A stretch of 7,079 nt of DNA from Clostridia bacterium (GCA_009783365.1 WRHG01000095.1:1-7079), one strand, 5' to 3'. Shown: positions 1-6,677, numbered from the stretch's first letter. Numbers and translations: made by a program. Notes: a model not told the origin generated them from the sequence alone.

Positions 1-748
1 CGTGGCAATCTGACGTAATGGTCACCTTACCGCCCATCTCCAGCCAAGCTCCCAGCAATTCCCGGGTAGGATAGGGTTCATCCATGACACCCTTGGCCAT
101 GCCACCGGTATTGACCTCCAGAACTCCCGTGAAGGAATCGATCGATTCCAGCGCCGCCAGCGCGGCTTTGCGATATGCCGGAGTGCAAAAAAGTTCTGCA
201 AGAAGGTTTTGCCTGCGCACCAGGTCAAAGTGTCCGATAATCTGCGGCTGATCCCTGCGCAGCATGCTCACATGGGCGTCATAATAAGCATGGACCATGG
301 CCATCCAATCCCCCCGAAATGCTTCCGATACATAGATTTTAAGCAGGTTGAAATTGCCGTCGACAGCCACGGGTTCACCATGGAAGTCCCTCGTCAGATA
401 ATGGGTGGAGCCTACAATAAAATCAAAATGCTTTTTGTTATACGTCTTCTGCGTCTCGTCCACCATGGCGTCCTGCTCTAAGCCAATCCACAGACGCGGG
501 CTTTTCCCTTCATCCTGATGCTTCGCTTGCATTGCACGAAGCGTATTCTCATATCGGCGCTGTTTCCCATGCCCCATACAATAGGCAAAATCAAACCCCT
601 GTTCGCCATGATCGGAGAAGCCCAAGCTGATAAACCCCAGCTGTTTGGCGGCAGCCAGCATCTCATCCGGCGCGCATCTGCCGTCACAAAATAGAGTGTG
701 GGTATGTGCATTGGAAAGGAACCTCGTCACCTTATCATTCCGTCCCAC
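1..748 (-). CDS. PHP-domain phosphatase, histidinol-phosphatase (HisJ/HisK) type, 3' end cut by window edge
   Basis: This is a metal-dependent phosphoesterase of the PHP superfamily, most like histidinol-phosphate phosphatases, which act on L-histidinol phosphate in histidine synthesis; the true substrate cannot be told from sequence. Reading the minus strand gives 249 complete codons, ending at the left edge. Metal-site motifs appear in family order: HTH at residues 15-17 (within NAHTHTLFCDG), SDHGE at 45-49, GLEQD around E91, GSTHY with H116, GHFD with H173, and SDCH at 246-249. The last motif normally lies near the C-terminus, so only a short tail is missing. I chose the GTG start at 748 because GGAGGA lies six bases upstream and the HTH motif then falls close to the N-terminus, as in the family. 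The frame stays open upstream to a stop at 953-955, with possible ATGs at 844 and 916, but neither has a spaced ribosome binding site. It is divergent from the hydrogenase operon and has no evident functional link to it. Confidence 0.88.
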   Translation of the reverse strand, partial: MGRNDKVTRFLSNAHTHTLFCDGRCAPDEMLAAAKQLGFISLGFSDHGEQGFDFAYCMGHGKQRRYENTLRAMQAKHQDEGKSPRLWIGLEQDAMVDETQKTYNKKHFDFIVGSTHYLTRDFHGEPVAVDGNFNLLKIYVSEAFRGDWMAMVHAYYDAHVSMLRRDQPQIIGHFDLVRRQNLLAELFCTPAYRKAALAALESIDSFTGVLEVNTGGMAKGVMDEPYPTRELLGAWLEMGGKVTITSDCH

Positions 749-754
749 GTCGAT

Positions 755-760
755 TCCTCC
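755..760 (-). promoter_or_regulatory. Ribosome binding site deciding the GTG start of the PHP gene
   Basis: GGAGGA on the minus strand, six bases before GTG at 748-746. It is the only purine-rich match at normal spacing to any in-frame start, and so favours GTG over the ATGs at 844 and 916. Confidence 0.7.
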
Positions 761-945
761 GTTGTCACATGGAATGGGCGCTGCCGCGGATACCACTTCC
801 TTCTCCAAAGCAATCCCCGAATCCTTTTTAGAGACATTCGGCATTCCGCCATAGGAAGGGTTTTCAAAACCGTCCTTCAGCCGTTGGCGGCGTGGACGGA
901 ACAAGCAAAACAGCATTACCGGGCTGAAAGCGGGGAAAAAACCAG

Positions 946-974
946 TTGCATTTTAGCTGCCGATCTGTTATTAT
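946..974 (+). promoter_or_regulatory. Candidate sigma-70-type promoter for the hydrogenase operon
   Basis: TTGCAT at 946-951 and TATTAT at 969-974 are separated by exactly 17 bases; the -10 matches TATAAT at five of six positions, the -35 is weaker. Transcription would start near 981, leaving a leader of about 110 nt that contains both dyads. A second -10-like TATAAC lies at 1015-1020 but has no -35 at normal spacing. This rests on consensus matching only. Confidence 0.4.
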
Positions 975-982
975 TTTCACGA

Positions 983-1002
983 ACTTTGCAGCGCCGCAAA
1001 GT
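983..1002. promoter_or_regulatory. 20-bp dyad symmetry, candidate operator
   Basis: ACTTTGC-N6-GCAAAGT: the 7-base arms are perfectly complementary and the centre reads AGCGCC, so nine of ten base pairs are symmetric. It starts where transcription from the candidate promoter at 946-974 would begin, a classic repressor position. The sequence matches no operator I recognise. Confidence 0.45.
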
Positions 1003-1043
1003 AGCTCACTTCATTATAACAGCCATCATTGTGGAAAAGGATC

Positions 1044-1064
1044 ATTGAACACACACAGTTCAAT
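1044..1064. promoter_or_regulatory. 21-bp inverted repeat in the hydC leader
   Basis: Arms ATTGAAC (1044-1050) and GTTCAAT (1058-1064) are perfect inverted copies separated by ACACACA. The repeat ends 16 bases before the hydC ribosome binding site. It could bind a dimeric regulator as DNA or form a weak 7-bp RNA hairpin; the AT-rich arms make the DNA reading more likely. A further imperfect dyad, TTGTA-N6-TACAA, abuts it at 1064-1079. Confidence 0.4.
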
Positions 1065-1080
1065 TGTAGAATCTTACAAA

Positions 1081-1086
1081 AGGAGG
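1081..1086 (+). promoter_or_regulatory. Ribosome binding site of hydC
   Basis: AGGAGG, preceded by AAA and followed by G. Two ATG codons follow back to back, at 1090 and 1093; spacing is three bases to the first and six to the second, which favours the second. Confidence 0.75.
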
Positions 1087-1092
1087 GTCATG

Positions 1093-1611
1093 ATGGGTAC
1101 GGATGCCGCAAAATGCCCCGCATGCGACGACACGGTGGAAGAGCAGGAAAAGCTGAGACTGATCGGTGACTTTATCGACCGCTACAAGGAGCGGGAAGGC
1201 AGTCTGATCCAAGTGCTGCATGTAGCGCAGCAAACCTACGGATACCTGCCGCTCCACCTTCAAAAATTCATCGCCGATCGCATGGGAAAACCGCTTTCCG
1301 AGGTCTCCGGCGTGGTCACCTTTTATTCTTTTTTTTCCACGCAGCCGAGAGGAAAGCACACCATCCGCGTTTGTTTGGGTACGGCCTGCTATGTACGCGG
1401 CGGGAAAAAAATCGTCGATAAGCTACAGGATGTTCTCGGCGTTGGCGTGGGTAATACCACGGATGACCAACTCTTCACCTTCGAGGTTGCGCGATGCATC
1501 GGCGCCTGCGGCCTTGCGCCGGCAATGATGATTGACGACGAGGTGTTTAAGCAGGTCAATGCCGAAAAAGTAGAGGCCATCCTTTCAAGGTACGCGGACG
1601 CAGAGGCTTAG
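1093..1611 (+). CDS. hydC: NuoE/HydC-like [2Fe-2S] subunit of NAD(P)-linked [FeFe] hydrogenase
   Basis: This 172-residue protein is a 24-kDa NuoE-family subunit with a thioredoxin-like [2Fe-2S] fold, the small electron-carrying partner of the NuoF-type flavin subunit in soluble multi-subunit hydrogenases. The four expected cluster ligands are present as C94-x4-C99 (CLGTAC) and C135-x3-C139 (CIGAC), with the family segments YGYLP (residues 49-53) and GVVTFYSFF (73-81) ahead of them. Length is normal for the family. The N-terminus carries an extra C8-x2-C11 pair (CPAC) whose role is unknown. Start at 1093 rather than the adjacent ATG at 1090 rests on ribosome binding site spacing; the open frame runs back to 946, but nothing upstream of 1090 looks coding. 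It is the first gene of the operon, 18 nt ahead of the fusion gene. Confidence 0.93.
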   Translation: MGTDAAKCPACDDTVEEQEKLRLIGDFIDRYKEREGSLIQVLHVAQQTYGYLPLHLQKFIADRMGKPLSEVSGVVTFYSFFSTQPRGKHTIRVCLGTACYVRGGKKIVDKLQDVLGVGVGNTTDDQLFTFEVARCIGACGLAPAMMIDDEVFKQVNAEKVEAILSRYADAEA

Positions 1612-1629
1612 CCTGAGGAGGAAAAGCGA

Positions 1630-4600
1630 ATGGAAGTTCCCGGATTGATCCGCGGCACGGCGGATCTTGACAGAGTCAAAAAGGATTATCAAAGCCACTG
1701 GGCGAGTTATCCCTATCATGTTCTGGTCTGTGGAGGCGCCGGCTGCATATCCTCCAACTGCCTGGCCATCCAGGCAGCATTGGAGGAATCGTTGGCTGCC
1801 CGTCAACTGACTGGCAGCGTCCATGTATCGCTGACGGGCTGCATGGGCATATGCGCCGCGGGACCAATGATGCTTGTTCGCGAGGAGAGCGGACGCACCA
1901 CCTTCTATACCGCTCTAACTCCTGAGAAGGTGACGGAGATCGTCGACCAGCATCTGCGCCTCGGTCAAGTGATCGAAAACTACACGTTCTATGACCGCGC
2001 GCAGGGCCGGCATATCGCAGACCCCATGGAAATCAGTTTCTTTAAGGACCAAATCAAAATTGCGCTTCGCAACTGCGGAGTCATCGATTTCTCCGACATT
2101 GCGGCCTATATTGGCCAGAATGGGTATTACGCCATTGCCAAAGCGCTTCAGGGCAAACCCGAGGATGTGGTAAGCTGCATTCGCGATTCCGGCTTGCGCG
2201 GGCGGGGCGGCGGCGGATTCCCCACCGGTGTTAAATGGGAAGCCGGCCTGAAGGCTAAAGGAACACAAAAGTATATCGTCTGTAACGCCGACGAAGGCGA
2301 TCCCGGCGCGTTCATGGACCGCAGTGTGCTGGAAGGTGACCCGCACAACATCATTGAGGGCTTGATGCTCGGCGGATATGCCATCGGCGCGAACATGGGC
2401 TATGTGTATGTTCGCGCGGAATACCCCATCGCCGTGCAGCGCTTGGGAGTGGCCATTGAGCAGGCTCGCGCGTGCGGCTTGCTTGGCAAAGGTATCCTTG
2501 GAAGTGATTTTCAATTTGACATCGAGATCCGCATCGGCGCGGGCGCTTTCGTCTGCGGCGAGGAGACCTCGCTGATGGCTTCCATCGAGGGTGAACGCGG
2601 CGAGCCAAGGCAAAAACCTCCTTTCCCGTTTGAAAAAGGCCTGTTTGGCTGCCCGACCATCATCAATAATGTAGAAACCTTTGCCAACGTTCCGGCAATC
2701 GTGCTGCAAGGGGCGGACTGGTACAAGCAGTACGGTACCGAGAGAAGCCGCGGCACCAAGGTGTTCGCCCTGGCCGGCGACATTACCAACACCGGTATTG
2801 TCGAGGTGCCCATGGGTATGCCACTGGGCGATATCGTCTTCAAAATCGGCGGGGGCATCCCGGGTGGAAAGGCCTTTAAAGCCGTCCAGACAGGCGGCCC
2901 TTCCGGCGGCTGCATCACCAGGGACCATCTTAACACGCCAATGGACTACGAATCATTAGCGGCGTTGGGCGCGATCATGGGGTCAGGCGGCCTCATCGTG
3001 ATGAATGACGAAACCTGCATGGTGGACACCGCCCGCTACTTCATGGACTTTATTCAGGATGAATCCTGCGGAAAATGCGTCCCCTGCCGCATCGGAACAC
3101 GGCGTATGCTTCAGATTCTGGAACGCATTACCGTGGGTAAGGGACGTCCCGGCGACATTGAATTGCTAGAGGACTTGAGCCAGACCGTAAAGGACACCGC
3201 CATGTGCGGCCTCGGCCAAACAGCCGCCAATCCGGTGCTCAGCATTCTGCGCTTTTTCCGCGAGGAATACGAGGAGCACATTCACGAAAAACTGTGCCAG
3301 GCGGGCGTATGCACCGAGTTGTTTATTTCTCCCTGTGAAAACTCCTGCCCGGCCGGGGTTAACGTACCCGGCTATATGGCGCTTATCACCGCGGGCCGTT
3401 TCCTGGACGCCTACAATCTGGTGCGGCAGGAAAACCCCTTCCCGGCGGTGTGTGGACGTATCTGTACCCATCCATGCGAGAACCGATGTCGCCGCGCCCA
3501 GTTGGACGAACCCATCGCCATCGCGGACCTCAAGCGCTTTGTAGCCGATTATGCCTTCAAGAACGAAACGCCATACGCCACGGATATCGTCTTCCGCAAG
3601 AACGAGAAGCGGGTGGCCATTGTCGGCGCGGGGCCGTCGGGACTTACCTGCGGATACTATCTGGCACGCCTTGGCTACGATGTGGATGTATACGAAAAAG
3701 AATCGGTCGCAGGCGGCGTGCTTCGCTACGGAATTCCGGAATACCGCCTGCCCGCAGACATTCTGGCTCACGAGATTAAGCTCATCGAGCAGGTGGGCGT
3801 GCGCATCCACTGCAACACGGAAATTGGCACGGATATGACTTTCCAGGAACTCCGCGACAATCACGACGCGGTATACATCGCCATCGGCACGCAGCTTCCA
3901 AATAAGGCCGGCATCCCTGGCGAAGACTTGCCGGGCGTGTACCACGGCCTGGATTTCCTGCGGGACGTGAACCTGGGAAGGCATGTGGAGATCAAGAGTC
4001 CTGTGTGCGTCATCGGCGGCGGCAACACCGCCATTGATGCAGCTCGCGTGGCCTTGCGCTTAGGCGCCGATGAAGTAACCATCGTGTACCGCCGCACCAT
4101 AGACGATATGCCTGCCAGCGCGCTGGAGATCCAAGAAACCCTTGAAGAGGGTATCCGCATTATCCCCCTGGCCGCGCCGGTGAGGATCGAAGGTAATGGT
4201 CAGGTGGAAAGCCTCCACTGCGCGGAGATGGAACTGGGCGAGTTCGACAGCGGCGGCCGCCGTAAGCCAAAACCGAAATCCGGGGCTGAGTTCTCGCTGA
4301 GGGCAGGCACGGTAATCCCCGCAATCAGCCAGTCGGCCGACCTGCCTTTCGTGAGCCGCGACGAAGTTAACCTAACCCGTTGGGGCACCTTCGTCACACA
4401 GAAAAATACGCTTATGACGTCCATGGCCGGTGTATTTGCCGGCGGCGACGTAGCGCGAGGTTCTGATGTGGCCATCACCGCGATCGCCGACGGAAAGCTG
4501 GCTGCGGCTGCCATCGACAAATACCTTGGCGGGGAAGGCGCGCTCAACAAGGGTGAGCCCATCACCATCCCGCCCGCCTCGGATGACGGTGAAATCGCCG

Positions 4601-4734
4601 AGCATCCTCGCTTCACCATGCCGTACCTGGATCCCGATAAGCGCCGCGGTAATTTTCAGGAGGTAGCCTGCGGCTATCACCGTCTCAACGCCATTGCTGA
4701 ATCCATGCGCTGCCTGCGCTGCGATAGGAGGTAG
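1630..4734 (+). CDS. hydB: NuoF/HydB-like NADH:FMN subunit fused to a GltD/NfnB-like FAD/NADPH oxidoreductase module
   Basis: A 1034-residue fusion; AGGAGG lies 8 nt before the ATG. The N-terminal half is a HydB/NuoF subunit: a thioredoxin-like [2Fe-2S] domain (C34-x4-C39, C71-x3-C75), the FMN-binding glycine-rich loop GLRGRGGGGFPTG (188-200), the NADEGDPGAF segment (219-228), and the [4Fe-4S] site C480-x2-C483-x2-C486 plus C526. Ordinary HydB then ends in a two-cluster ferredoxin domain. Here that is replaced by a glutamate-synthase-small-subunit-like module: eight cysteines for two [4Fe-4S] clusters (556, 561, 569, 573, 608, 612, 616, 620), an FAD Rossmann motif VGAGPSG (665-671), a second dinucleotide motif IGGGNTAIDAAR (795-806) followed by YRR (820-822), as expected for NADPH, and a C-terminal FAD segment GVFAGGD (934-940). 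It ends in C-x2-C. Inferred role: electron transfer among NAD(H), NADP(H) and HydA. The symbol covers only the NuoF-like half. Confidence 0.92.
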   Translation: MEVPGLIRGTADLDRVKKDYQSHWASYPYHVLVCGGAGCISSNCLAIQAALEESLAARQLTGSVHVSLTGCMGICAAGPMMLVREESGRTTFYTALTPEKVTEIVDQHLRLGQVIENYTFYDRAQGRHIADPMEISFFKDQIKIALRNCGVIDFSDIAAYIGQNGYYAIAKALQGKPEDVVSCIRDSGLRGRGGGGFPTGVKWEAGLKAKGTQKYIVCNADEGDPGAFMDRSVLEGDPHNIIEGLMLGGYAIGANMGYVYVRAEYPIAVQRLGVAIEQARACGLLGKGILGSDFQFDIEIRIGAGAFVCGEETSLMASIEGERGEPRQKPPFPFEKGLFGCPTIINNVETFANVPAIVLQGADWYKQYGTERSRGTKVFALAGDITNTGIVEVPMGMPLGDIVFKIGGGIPGGKAFKAVQTGGPSGGCITRDHLNTPMDYESLAALGAIMGSGGLIVMNDETCMVDTARYFMDFIQDESCGKCVPCRIGTRRMLQILERITVGKGRPGDIELLEDLSQTVKDTAMCGLGQTAANPVLSILRFFREEYEEHIHEKLCQAGVCTELFISPCENSCPAGVNVPGYMALITAGRFLDAYNLVRQENPFPAVCGRICTHPCENRCRRAQLDEPIAIADLKRFVADYAFKNETPYATDIVFRKNEKRVAIVGAGPSGLTCGYYLARLGYDVDVYEKESVAGGVLRYGIPEYRLPADILAHEIKLIEQVGVRIHCNTEIGTDMTFQELRDNHDAVYIAIGTQLPNKAGIPGEDLPGVYHGLDFLRDVNLGRHVEIKSPVCVIGGGNTAIDAARVALRLGADEVTIVYRRTIDDMPASALEIQETLEEGIRIIPLAAPVRIEGNGQVESLHCAEMELGEFDSGGRRKPKPKSGAEFSLRAGTVIPAISQSADLPFVSRDEVNLTRWGTFVTQKNTLMTSMAGVFAGGDVARGSDVAITAIADGKLAAAAIDKYLGGEGALNKGEPITIPPASDDGEIAEHPRFTMPYLDPDKRRGNFQEVACGYHRLNAIAESMRCLRCDRR
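4726..4731 (+). promoter_or_regulatory. Ribosome binding site of hydA, abutting the stop codon of the fusion gene
   Basis: AGGAGG lies directly before the TAG stop (4732-4734) of the upstream gene and seven bases before ATG at 4739. This fixes the hydA start at 4739 rather than the in-frame ATG at 4694, and suggests translational coupling. Confidence 0.8.
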
Positions 4735-4738
4735 GCAC

Positions 4739-6559
4739 ATGATCAACCTAACGATCAACGGGAAAGCCATCACCGCGCCAGACGGCGCAACGCTTCTGGA
4801 TGCCGCAACACAGGGTGGTTTCGATATTCCCACTCTCTGCTATTTGAAGGATGTGCATAAGTTCGGCGCCTGCCGTATCTGTGTGGTGGAAGTGGAGGGT
4901 ATGCGCAACCTTCAAGCATCCTGCATGGTTCCGGCAGGGGAGGGGATGGTGGTACATACCAACTCCGCCCGCGTACGTTCCGCACGGCGCGATCTGTACA
5001 ACCTCATGATCTCAAACCATCCCAAGGATTGCCTGAACTGCGAGCGCAGCCAGGACTGCGAGTTACAGGAACTGGGTAACAGGCTTGGGGTTACCCAGAC
5101 ACGTTTCGCAGAGGATGAAACGGAGGAGGAGCGGCATGACTTTTCTTCACCCTCCATTCGCCGAGTATCAGAGAAGTGCATCCTGTGCCGCCGCTGCATC
5201 ACCATCTGCAACGAAATTCAGGGGGTGGGGGCGCTAAACGCGCAGCATCGCGGCTTCGCAACCACCATTAGCCCGGCGATGGAACTGCCGCTGGCTTCCA
5301 GCAACTGCACCAACTGCGGCCAATGCACCGTGGTTTGTCCTGTGGCGGCCCTGCAGGAAGCCGACGCCACGGGACAGGTATGGGAAGCGCTGCAGAACCC
5401 CGCCAAGCGTGTGGTGGTGCAGGTTGCCCCGGCAATCCGCGCTGCCATCGGGGAGGAGTTTGGCTACGAGCCCGGCACGCGCACCACCGGCAAGATGGTC
5501 AGCGCGTTACGGGAACTTGGATTTAACGATGTATTCGACACCAATTTTACGGCTGACCTCACGATTATGGAAGAGGGTACGGAATTCTTGGGCCGGGTTA
5601 CCGCCGCGCTGGCGCCCGGGCACGCAGAGCGGGGACACGGCGTATCTCCAGTACTCCCGATGATTACCAGTTGCAGCCCCGGTTGGATAAAGTTTGTTGA
5701 GCACACTTACCCGGATCATCTTGCACATTTATCCAGCTGCAAATCGCCTCACGCCATGTTGGGCGCGCTAACCAAGTCCTTTTATGCCAAGCGGATTCAG
5801 GTCGATCCGAAGGATATCTATGTGGTATCAATCATGCCGTGCACGGCTAAAAAATTTGAAATCGGGCGGCCTGAACTGTCCAATGACGGTTTGCCCAACG
5901 TGGATGCCGTGCTAACCACCCGCGAACTCGCACGTATGATCCGGGCTGACGGCATTGACTTCCGCGCGCAGCCGGACGGGCAGTTTGACAATCCATTGGG
6001 TCTTTCCACCGGTGCGGCCGATATTTTCGGAGTGACCGGCGGCGTTATGGAAGCGGCGCTGCGCACAGTATACGAGTTGGTCACCGGGCGGGAACTGCCC
6101 TTTGAAGGGTTGCACGTACAGCCCATTGTAGGCTTGGACCGTGTGAAAACCGCCGATATGACCATCGAAAACCCAAAACCTGAGTACGCATTCTTAAATG
6201 GAGTTACCGTTAAGGTAGCTGTCACAAGTGGTTTCAAAGGTGCGCGGCAGTTGATGGATCAGATTGCCAACGGTACGTCTCCGTATCACTTCATCGAGAT
6301 TATGGGCTGTCCCGGCGGTTGTATCGCCGGCGGCGGCCAACCGCGGCCCACTACTCAGGAGATCCGAGAGAAACGGATGAGCGCTATTTACAGCGAAGAC
6401 GAAAGCAAGAAACTGCGGAAATCTCACGAGAACCCCGACGTAGCCGCGTTGTATAAGGACTTCCTGGGAGAGGCCAACGGCCACATGTCCCATGAACTGT
6501 TGCATACCCATTATACTCCGCGCGGCAAATATAACGAGCGTATGGTACTGGAAGAGTAA
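4739..6559 (+). CDS. hydA: [FeFe] hydrogenase catalytic subunit HydA (group A, multi-cluster)
   Basis: The 606-residue catalytic subunit makes or oxidises H2 at the H-cluster and receives electrons from the upstream flavin subunits; no signal peptide is seen, so it should be cytoplasmic. Domains in order: plant-type [2Fe-2S] (C34, C45, C48, C62), the His/Cys3 [4Fe-4S] cluster (H94, C98, C101, C107), two [4Fe-4S] clusters (C147/150/153/157 and C190/193/196/200), then the H domain with the three signatures TSCSPGW (310-316), MPCTAKKFE (366-374) and MGCPGGCIAGGGQP (522-535), and a C-terminal small-subunit-type tail to about residue 600. The acidic MEEGTE stretch (277-282), equivalent to the proton-path glutamates of the Clostridium pasteurianum enzyme, is kept. 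Odd point: the usual TSCC doublet is TSCS. It is slightly longer than the 574-residue C. pasteurianum enzyme, partly through an extra stretch just before the first signature. It is last in the operon, 4 nt after the fusion gene. Confidence 0.96.
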   Translation: MINLTINGKAITAPDGATLLDAATQGGFDIPTLCYLKDVHKFGACRICVVEVEGMRNLQASCMVPAGEGMVVHTNSARVRSARRDLYNLMISNHPKDCLNCERSQDCELQELGNRLGVTQTRFAEDETEEERHDFSSPSIRRVSEKCILCRRCITICNEIQGVGALNAQHRGFATTISPAMELPLASSNCTNCGQCTVVCPVAALQEADATGQVWEALQNPAKRVVVQVAPAIRAAIGEEFGYEPGTRTTGKMVSALRELGFNDVFDTNFTADLTIMEEGTEFLGRVTAALAPGHAERGHGVSPVLPMITSCSPGWIKFVEHTYPDHLAHLSSCKSPHAMLGALTKSFYAKRIQVDPKDIYVVSIMPCTAKKFEIGRPELSNDGLPNVDAVLTTRELARMIRADGIDFRAQPDGQFDNPLGLSTGAADIFGVTGGVMEAALRTVYELVTGRELPFEGLHVQPIVGLDRVKTADMTIENPKPEYAFLNGVTVKVAVTSGFKGARQLMDQIANGTSPYHFIEIMGCPGGCIAGGGQPRPTTQEIREKRMSAIYSEDESKKLRKSHENPDVAALYKDFLGEANGHMSHELLHTHYTPRGKYNERMVLEE

Positions 6560-6591
6560 CAGGCAACTGTTCTGTCAACTCCATGCTGATG

Positions 6592-6662
6592 TTCTTTTAC
6601 AGACCACTCGCGGGTGGGGATAGGCTGCAAAGCCTCCCACCCGCGAGTGGTCTGTAAAGGGA
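6592..6662 (+). repeat. Very strong hairpin downstream of hydA (23-bp perfect stem, GCAA tetraloop, no U-tract)
   Basis: The arms 6596-6618 and 6636-6658 are perfectly complementary over 23 bp. Inside them, after a one-sided GAT bulge (6619-6621), AGGCT (6622-6626) pairs with AGCCT (6631-6635) around GCAA (6627-6630), a GNRA tetraloop only when read on the plus strand. In RNA the outer stem can grow by four more pairs, two of them G-U, to 6592/6662. The T-run precedes the stem and A's follow it, the reverse of an intrinsic terminator. It begins 32 nt after the hydA stop and ends about 9 nt before the next ribosome binding site. It is probably an RNA 3'-end processing or stability element, or a dispersed palindromic repeat. 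Confidence 0.85.
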
Positions 6663-6671
6663 ACTTCAAAA

Positions 6672-6677
6672 AGGAGG
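6672..6677 (+). promoter_or_regulatory. Intact ribosome binding site of the broken sugar-kinase gene
   Basis: AGGAGG preceded by A's, six bases before ATG at 6684. Its good condition suggests the gene behind it decayed recently. Confidence 0.6.

Larger units (their letters stand above)
749..1092. other. Divergent intergenic region between the PHP gene and the hydrogenase operon
   Basis: These 344 bases hold no gene I can support. The half next to the PHP gene (749-940) is open in one minus-strand frame and in plus-strand frames, but none of the translations resembles a family I know and none has a ribosome binding site. It contains a 13-base near-palindrome, GGTTTTCAAAACC, at 859-871. The half next to hydC (941-1092) is more AT-rich and holds a candidate promoter, two dyad symmetries with perfect 7-base arms (983-1002 and 1044-1064), a weaker dyad at 1064-1079, and the hydC ribosome binding site. 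No riboswitch class was recognised. Confidence 0.6.

Noticed and set aside
859..871. GGTTTTCAAAACC palindrome as a regulatory hairpin
   Set aside because: The centre leaves too small a loop for a full RNA hairpin, the extension is bulged, and it is not next to a promoter or start codon.
1015..1020. TATAAC as the -10 of the main operon promoter
   Set aside because: No -35-like hexamer lies 16-18 bases upstream; the pair at 946-951 and 969-974 has ideal 17-base spacing.
1064..1079. Rex (NADH-sensing repressor) binding site
   Set aside because: TTGT and ACAA ends are present, but the spacing between them is 8 instead of 10 and the inner positions do not fit, so it is noted only as an unassigned dyad.
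946..1092. Upstream start for the NuoE-like subunit at 946
   Set aside because: The added residues show no family likeness and would cover the candidate promoter and both dyads; AGGAGG at 1081-1086 fixes the start at 1093 or 1090.
1915..2928. 337-codon minus-strand open frame
   Set aside because: It lies wholly within the NuoF-coding region, shows no recognisable domain, and is a codon-bias shadow of the real gene. The same applies to the minus-strand frame at 3166-3984.
3300..4734. Glutamate synthase small subunit acting in ammonia assimilation
   Set aside because: The domain is GltD-like, but it is fused to a NuoF subunit and followed by HydA, and no GltB-like large subunit is present, so a role in pyridine-nucleotide electron transfer is more likely.
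4694..4738. Upstream start for HydA at 4694
   Set aside because: It would add 15 residues that merely overlap the end of the fusion gene, while ATG 4739 has AGGAGG seven bases ahead and gives a standard [2Fe-2S] domain start.
6592..6662. Intrinsic (Rho-independent) terminator of the hyd operon
   Set aside because: The stem is strong but is followed by AAAGGGAAC, not a T-run, on the plus strand, and by AAAAGAAC on the minus strand. The T's precede the stem in both directions.
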